Shown piece after piece: positions 58,125-64,000 of a stretch of DNA of 64,000 bases. This stretch comes from Steromphala cineraria (lineage: Eukaryota; Mollusca; Gastropoda; Trochida; Trochidae): the NCBI GenBank assembly GCA_916613615.1, contig OU744721.1, forward strand, positions 55,500,747-55,564,746, given 5' to 3'. How positions within the stretch are numbered: the first letter of the stretch is position 1; every line of letters begins with the position of its first letter. Made by a program: the position numbers and the translations under genes. Below the pieces are notes generated by a model that saw only the letters and a program-made list of their open reading frames with translations, was not told the origin of the DNA and did no database searches.

Positions 58125-59163
58125 TTAGACCATGGCTGCTTTGTTGTGACCCATGGTCTAACAAACCTCAATTTCAGTTAGACCACGGTCGGAACTACTT
58201 TTTATGAGCAAGACAATGTCGTGATCAAACCACTTCTAATAGAAACAACAAAACAAAACTAAAATATGCATTTTATTACATAAATTGGATTTAACAGATT
58301 AAGCGGCCTTTCGGGTCATTACGCAGAAAAGCATGTACAGTTTTTTTTCTCAAAAGATACCCATGCATTTCGATGGATCTCCTGCGTCGAATTTCGGCAT
58401 AGTATTGACATGACTGCACGTCGCTTTCCCGAAATATAATGCCTGTAAATGAAATAAACGCCGATATCAGGACTGTAGATTTTCATATCTTGATTCAGTT
58501 ATGGAATGACAATGAATGACAGTTTTTACAATGTTTACAGAGAGGTTACCATTGCCGACAGTATGAAACAGTTCTTATCCAAGCAGCGGCCAAATTGGAT
58601 GTCCGCCACGTCGGCACTTACTAATATTGTAATATGGCCTTCAAATAATATCTCAACTGAATAGTCTATTATTTCATGAAACGAATTGTATTAATTACTC
58701 TTTTATCGTTTTTATACTCACCATATTCACAAGCACAACTTCTTTTCTAAGGTTCCACATGCGTAAGGTAGAGAGCGGTCAATGTACGTCCGGCGCCTTC
58801 CATTTACCTTGCCCAAATGACAAATTCTCAGCATGCGCATGTCGAAAGTGAAGTTGCACGTGCATCTCGTGAAGATGCGACCTAACGCGAATTTCACGAG
58901 CTCTATGGTTTTGTTTTGATGTCAATTACTTGTGTGACACGGTCGCCTTCAAATAGTTCGAAATCTTTTCAACAAAAATAATATCATCTTTTGATTTAAG
59001 ACAACGTTTAATAAATTACGTTTGTGGCCATGATCTAAGTAAGTTAGACCATTCGGGCCTTGTTGTCTAATCGTTTAAATGGTTAGTTAGACCACTCGCG
59101 CTACGCGCTCGTGGTCTAACTAACCATTTAAACGATTAGACAACAGGCCATCATGGTCTAACT
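58125..59163. mobile_element. Possible ~1.04-kb element with hairpin ends (GTTAGACCA motif)
   Basis: The left border has a hairpin TTAGACCATGG...CCCATGGTCTAA (58125-58162), with a further gttagaccacgg at 58192. The right border is a perfect-looking hairpin with ~58-bp arms (59042-59163). GTTAGACCA or its complement occurs about eight times, only in these borders. The ~830-bp interior has no transposase. Treating both borders as one element is inference; they could be two insertions. Confidence 0.45.
59042..59163. repeat. Large near-perfect hairpin (~58-bp arms)
   Basis: agttagaccat..gggcc.tgttgtctaatcgtttaa pairs with ttaaacgattagacaacaggcc..atggtctaact. The inner arm gttagttagaccac..gcg has a CGCGCTACGCGC centre. 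Almost no unpaired bases remain, so a cruciform is possible. Confidence 0.85.
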
Positions 59164-59272
59164 ATTACATATTAGATTTCCGTGTGTGTATCCTCTACGG
59201 ATGTTTCACACTGGTTAATATTTCTGTCATGTTTATGTACATTTCAGCGTGTTGCACGTGCTGAATGAGCTT

Positions 59273-60046
59273 CTGTTACGTGGACCTACCAAATTAAGAC
59301 ACCGTTTCTCTAGAAGCTAAAGCCTACAAGGGCCAAATTCACTGATAACATTTTAAAAAAAAAGTTGAAATAACAAGTTATAAAGTTGAAATAACAAGTA
59401 ATAAAGTTGAAATAACAAGTTATAAAGTTGAAATAACAAGTTATAAAGTTGAAATACCAAGTTATAAAGTTGAAATAACAACTTTTAAAAAGTTGAAATA
59501 ACAACTTTTAAAAAGTTGAAATAACAACTTTTAAAATTGAAATAACAACTTTTAAAGTTGAAATAACAAGTTATAAAGTTGAAATAACAAGTTATAAAGT
59601 TGAAATAACAAGTTATAAAGTTGAAATAACAAGTTATAAAGTTGAAATAATTGAAACATTTGACAAAGGAATAATCTTCAGGTTAAGTAGTTATAATTAC
59701 AACTTTAAAAGTTGTTATTTCAACTTTATAACTTGTTATTTCAACTTTATTACTTGTTATTTCAACTTTATTACTTGTTATTTCAACTTTATAACTTGTT
59801 ATTTCAACTTTATAACTTGTTATTTCAACTTTATTACTTGTTATTTAAACTTTATTACTTGTTATTTCAACTTTATTACTTGTTATTTCAACTTTATAAC
59901 TTGTTATTTCAACTTTATTACTTGTTATTTCAACTTTATAACTTGTTATTTCAACTTTTTTTTAAAAATGTTATCAGTGAATTTGGCCCTTGTAGGCTTT
60001 AGCTTCTAGAGAAACGGTGTCTTAATTTGGTAGGTCCACGTAACAG
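59273..60046. mobile_element. Foldback element with 21-bp tandem-repeat arms
   Basis: Outer arms of ~87 bp (CTGTTACGTGGACCTACCAA... and its complement) are near identical. Inside them lie an array of about 14 copies of a 21-bp unit (gttgaaataacaagttataaa) at 59363-59650 and an inverted array of about 12 copies at 59708-59960. They flank a ~55-bp unique centre. This is the architecture of Drosophila FB-type foldback transposons (established for that family; extension to this element is inference). The 21-bp period makes 7-residue LFQLYYL repeats in a plus-strand frame, which is not a real protein. Confidence 0.88.
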
Positions 60047-60473
60047 TATAATAAATATAAAAATAATTACCTCGTATTTACCAAATTTTGAAAAGTGTTA
60101 TATAGTGTGATGTAATTTTATATATTATATAGTTTGGTTTGTACGAGTTTAAATTGTTAACAAACTAAAACACCCGTTGCATCGGCCATATTGTTAGTTT
60201 GGTCATCTTTCACGAACCCCCCAACTACCCTCACTAATTAATAAATAAAAGATTTATCTGGTTCTTGGTTACGCTGGAAAACGATCTGAAATAAACTGGC
60301 GATTTGTTTGTTATTTAAAACATATTGATTTCGTAAAAAGCTTTTGTATATTGGTGGTGTTTCACTGAAAAGAGAGCCTCGACTGGTCATATCGAAGCGC
60401 TCTTGAAATATTAAAGTATGCTACAGATGTTTGGTTACACCCGCGACACGTTTCATGCAATGTTCCCTATCAT
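60047..60473. other. Upstream region of the transposase-like locus
   Basis: No exon seen. It leads into the TATA box at 60474. Confidence 0.4.
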
Positions 60474-60486
60474 TATATATAAAAGG
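60474..60486 (+). promoter_or_regulatory. TATA box (TATATATAAAAGG)
   Basis: A strong TATA-box match lies 5' of two leader exons and the reading frame at 61411. An inverted CCAAT (attgg) at about 60493 follows. A transcription start about 25-30 bp downstream would give a first exon ending at the donor near 60618 or 60632. The role is inferred from position and motif. Confidence 0.5.
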
Positions 60487-60504
60487 TATTGTGATTGGCC
60501 AAAT

Positions 60505-60631
60505 ATTCGCGCCGTACAATGAAAGTTGCCAATCATCGTGAAGCTCTCTCAAGCCCTTATTCTGACGTTCGCAAAACGTCACGTCACGTCCACAGGCACC
60601 AGAGAAAATACAGCAAAGTAAGGCTCAAATG
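60505..60631 (+). other. Predicted first leader exon of the transposase-like gene
   Basis: GC-richer segment between the TATA box and two candidate donors, AAA|GTAAGG (intron from 60618) and ATG|GTATGT (from 60632). The start is assumed from the TATA position. It includes a 65-codon open frame that is rich in Arg/Lys, but there is no need to invoke translation. Confidence 0.35.
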
Positions 60632-61005
60632 GTATGTAAATGCTTTTAAATTAGTGTTCTTTGTGTGCAAGAGATTGATGAATGCAAATTGAACTTTGAA
60701 ACATGTAAAAAGTAAAATAAAACCTCTATATATGCAAGGTATAATATATCATAAACATTGATGTCTAGTCTATTTTACCGGAAGGAGTGATGCAAAGGGA
60801 AACTACTCTAATCAACTTTACGGTACTTTGACACTGTTGGCCTTTTAAAACACCAAAGATGTACTTATAATAATTTATTCTGTTATTAATCGACACTCTA
60901 GTCGTGGTTAGTACATTCCAACAGATTATTTTAATTGTAAATAGTAGACTTTTAAGGTAAAGCATGTAGACTATTAATTTGAGCTTTGTATTTGTTTTAT
61001 TTCAG

Positions 61006-61039
61006 TTTGCTGTCTTGTTCATTGTTGATCATAATCAAG
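61006..61039 (+). other. Predicted 34-nt second leader exon
   Basis: Bounded by a very good acceptor (tttgttttatttcag, ending 61005) and donor AAG|GTAGGT (from 61040). Small non-coding leader exons are plausible here, since the main frame starts only in the next exon. Confidence 0.4.
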
Positions 61040-61405
61040 GTAGGTGAAGGTATGTCTCCCAACAGCAATAGTTTGTGTTTATGATATAACACACCCTCGG
61101 ACAAAACAAATGTCATCTATGAATTGTATATACCGGAGGCTCTTTAAAAAATAACAAAAATATAGACATGGCCTGGGCCCTGTGACTGAAATTAGTAGAA
61201 ATAACCACTGTTGTGGTGATAGTTAAAACTGCATGTAGATTAAATTAAGTTTTAGATTTTGACAGTTTGGTTACTACTCTTAATCAGCTTTGTACATTTT
61301 TTTTATTAAAAGATTTATTATTGACTTTGCTTCAGGAAAATGCTTCTTTATAACAATGGGTTCTAATATTTTCCCCCCTTTTTTGATAAGGTTTGTTATT
61401 TTCAG

Positions 61406-63444
61406 ACAGGATGCCACCGACGTTAAGAAGTAGCAGTGGGTCGAACAGCAGACCTAACTACAGGCCTCCAAGGCCATTCAGTTCCAGTGCACTGCGGGCA
61501 CGATCCCTGAGGTGGAATGACCGTTAGCTGTTTGATGTGGAGGTGCTGAACACCAGACGGAGTTCAACAGCATCTAGTGCATTATATAGGGTATGGAAAA
61601 GACTATGACCAGTTGGTCACGGAGAGTAGTCTCGTGACAAGATCTTGCCCGGCCAGTTCCGAGTCACCAAATTACATTTTAAGTTCCAGTTTCTTTCATC
61701 TTTAAGGGACCAACTGCACTCCTGTAGAGGGGTTGACTCTCTTGTGACAATAAAGATCCCCATTTCGTCCCCGGAGTTACTGAGGGACATTTTAGATGTT
61801 TTCAGAAACGGTGTTGGAACGGCTCCACGCCAGGCGCGGAATACAGATTTCTAGATGGCCACAGCCCTGACATCTTGTTCGGAGAGGAATGGTGGTTCAC
61901 AATAGTCAACAAGGCTGGCGACTTTGTGTTCATCAACAGGGAAACTGTTATCTTTCGATATTATGAAAGAAGGCCACGGGAAGAATACACCCGAGATATG
62001 AGGAAGAGATTGTGTCACAGAGGCTACATGTTTAAGATCACTTTGGTTCGCGAAAAGGGGAATAGATTTGACATGAACCTATTAAGAGCTACGTTGATGC
62101 ACTAGGTGTACTCTCTGCCTAGCAAACTGAGAAAGACTTTGTTTAAAAAATATCGTTCGATTGTTTATCGGGCCAAAAAGCTAAAAGCTCATAAATTTGT
62201 TCTGAAGAAAAAGATCCAAAAACTATATTGTATGATTTTGCAAAATCAATCAAGTAAGTCTGTAAAACCTTTAAGGATTTTAGAACCAAATGCAAATCTT
62301 TCTAGATCTCAGATGTTTCGAAGGAAAAAGATGTCACTGGATGACTGTAAGAAGTCTCTAGAATTTGTTGGAAGGTACAATATGGAAGCAGTTTCTGTGC
62401 AGGTAAAACAGAAAGATGGCAAGATGTTATGTTTATCTTTGGATAAGAGTTCAGTGTCGGATGTAAATGAGAATGTCTCTGACATTGATTTGGATGCATT
62501 GTTGTACGTTAAGAACTCTGAGAACATGTCAAACGGAGCTTATCATGAGTTATCAATGATCCTACCAAATATGCCACGGTTACATTCAGTTGTCAAAAGG
62601 GCAAAGGAAATTAATGCTGATGTAATTATCACGTACACTCCAAATGATACCGTTGGCGTTCAGCAATCTTTGAAGAAATTTCAGCCATGAGCCACAAAAA
62701 AAGTCAGAACTTCAACTGTCTTCATCCCCCTCTATTCAGCTTCATTCCTTTAACGAGAGTAGTGCCTGATTTGCTACATTTGTACCTACCAGTATCTGAC
62801 CAGCTGGTCAAACATCTGATCTCTGAGCTTAGGCTTAGGGACAACATTCATAGATGCAATGGGAAATATGACAGGACAAAGTGTCAAAATGAATTTTGTA
62901 CAAACTTTAGGGATAGAATTTCGCTTCAGAAATAATAAAGAAACCGGCAGGTTTACTTTCAGGAACTTCACTGGTCCAGAGCATAGGAAGATTTCTGAAC
63001 GTATCAAGGTGTCCGAGTTCATACCAGATCACCCAAAGTTATCTCATGTCACATTGTTGTGGTCCGAGTTGTCACAAATATCTGAACTACTTACAAAAAA
63101 AGTCCTTTAACTCCAATGAGTATCTTGAGGTAGGTGAAAAATGTAGAAACTGGGTCAAAACTTTTGTGTATGTGTACCAATGTAAGGATGTTACTCCGTA
63201 CATGCATATCTTAGCTTTCCATGTTCAAGAAATGATCAAACTACATGGCAATCTCATCACTTTCTCCCAGCAAGGTTTTGAGAAACTGAATGACTATGCT
63301 ACAAAGTGATTTTTTCGCTCTACCTCACACAGGGGTAAAGAGTCTTTTAAACAAATTATGCTCAAACAAAACAGGCTTGAGTTCCTAACAAGGTCGAAAA
63401 GAATTCTATATGATAAGAAATGTAGCAAGTGCAAGCTTGCCTGA
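61406..63444 (+). pseudogene. Uncharacterised transposase-like protein, frameshifted
   Basis: An acceptor (gttattttcag) at 61405 precedes an ATG at 61411 (MPPTLRSSSGSNSRPNYRPP...). The frame is then broken by TAG at 61525-61527, later stops, a shift near 61840, TAG at 62103-62105, TGA at 62688-62690, shifts near 62860 and 63095, and TGA at 63307-63309. Recognisable pieces in order: FGEEWWFTIVNKAGDFVFIN; a basic segment (62110-62330); NGAYHELSMILPNMPRLHSV with GVQQSLKKF; FIPLTRVVPDLLHLYLPVSD; FTGPEHRKISERIKVSEFIPDHPKL; DVTPYMHILAFHVQEMIKLHG; NLITFSQQGFEKLND; FFRSTSHRG; and a terminal KKCSKCKLA with two cysteines. From memory this order belongs to a large uncharacterised family of invertebrate genomes that looks like an RNase H-fold (DDE) transposase, the Glu of QQGFEKLND being a candidate catalytic residue. 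The block usually between GVQQSLK and RVxPDxLH is absent, apparently deleted. Confidence 0.62.
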
Positions 63445-63552
63445 CACAATCAACGCCCATGTAGAGAAATTACTTGGTTCTTTGTTTAAAGTGTGGACAT
63501 TTAGTAATTGAAGTGACTTCATTCAGATATTATTTTTCCTTCAGCTGTTATG
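63445..63552. other. 3' flank of the pseudogene
   Basis: No clear AATAAA or element terminus before the 93-bp tandem repeat begins. Confidence 0.4.
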
Positions 63553-64000
63553 TTTATGGTAATGTTTGTCTAAAATATCATTGATCATTGATACATTTGA
63601 GTTTTAGCATTAAGTTTCATGAAGGACACATGTTTCGTTCAGCCTTTATTTAATGTGTTTGTCTAAAAGATCATTGATCATTGATACATTTGAGTTTTAG
63701 CATTAAGTTTCATGAAGGACACATGTTTCGTTCAGCCTTTATTTAATGTGTTTGTCTAAAAGATCATTGATCATTGATAAATTTGAGTTAGCATTAAGGA
63801 TCATGAAAGACACATGTTTCGTTCAGCCTTTATTTAATGTGTTTGTCTAAAATATCATTGATCATTGATACATTTGAGTTTTAGCATTAAGTTTCATGAA
63901 GGATACATGTTTCGTTCAGCCTTTATTTAATGTGTTTGTCTAAAAGATCATTGATCATTGATAAATTTGAGTTTTAGCATTAAGTTTCATGAAGGACACA
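63553..64000 (+). repeat. 93-bp tandem repeat, about 5 units, runs off the window
   Basis: 'tgtttgtctaaaa.atcattgatcattgata.atttgag' to 'acatgtttcgttcagcctttatttaatg' recurs with the marker tgtttcgttc at 63631, 63724, 63815 and about 63908, so spacing is 91-93 bp. Identity is very high. Each unit contains the direct repeat atcattgatcattgat. The right boundary is outside the window. Confidence 0.92.

Noticed and set aside
59310..60002. Seven-residue LFQLYYL repeats on both strands resembling a repeat protein
   Set aside because: Produced by the 21-bp tandem unit of a foldback element; 21 is divisible by three, so any frame gives a periodic peptide.
62302..63022. Minus-strand frames opposite the transposase-like sequence
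   Set aside because: They are shadows of the plus-strand coding frames, which carry the conserved motifs.

Overview
This 64 kb window is AT-rich animal nuclear DNA made mostly of introns, intergenic sequence and transposable-element debris. GT-AG exons, CR1/L2-like non-LTR retrotransposon tails, tRNA-derived SINEs and an opsin with a ciliary/xenopsin-type tail motif suggest a lophotrochozoan, most likely a mollusc. The phylum is an inference; no marker here fixes it. The only confidently recognised host gene is the 3' end of an opsin at 2515-3490 (+): two exons carrying intracellular loop 3, TM6, TM7 with the retinal lysine, and the tail.

Layout. 1-0.9 kb: a foldback element. 0.9-4.5 kb: opsin exons flanked by TTAA-type MITEs, with a second MITE family 38 bp past the stop codon. 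4.8-5.3 kb: an element with 61-bp terminal inverted repeats. 6.3 kb: CRE-like sites on a 21-bp pitch. 9.66 kb: a run of 25 G. 11-17.5 kb: a diverged pair of ~600-bp repeats, hairpin elements, a TA-flanked MITE, and a possible minus-strand gene (exons 13139-13363 and 12330-12617) with one in-frame TGA. 18-32 kb: mainly repeat relics, including two decayed LINE C-termini and LINE 3' tails. 31.7-37.6 kb: more MITEs, Tc1/mariner-like elements, a 5'-truncated LINE with an intact C-terminal reading frame inserted into a local tandem duplication, and short tandem duplications. 37.99-39.44 kb: a ~192-bp satellite with a three-monomer higher-order period. 40 kb: a tRNA-derived SINE. 41.46-45.44 kb: three tandem copies of a ~1.31-kb segment that captured half a MITE and a SINE. 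48.8-57.5 kb: MITEs and one candidate first coding exon (53864). 58-60 kb: large hairpins and a 774-bp foldback element whose arms are arrays of a 21-bp repeat. 60.5-63.4 kb: a TATA box, two short leader exons and a broken reading frame of an uncharacterised transposase-like family. 63.55 kb to the end: a 93-bp tandem repeat running off the window.

The dominant theme is non-autonomous DNA transposons. The family with TTAA sites and ends AGGGGCAGTAGCACG has about 16 full or partial copies, roughly one per 4 kb. No CRISPR array, operon or rRNA gene is present. The genes do not form a pathway. The nearest to a previously undescribed system is the decayed transposase-like locus at 60.5-63.4 kb and the unusual foldback and satellite architectures.
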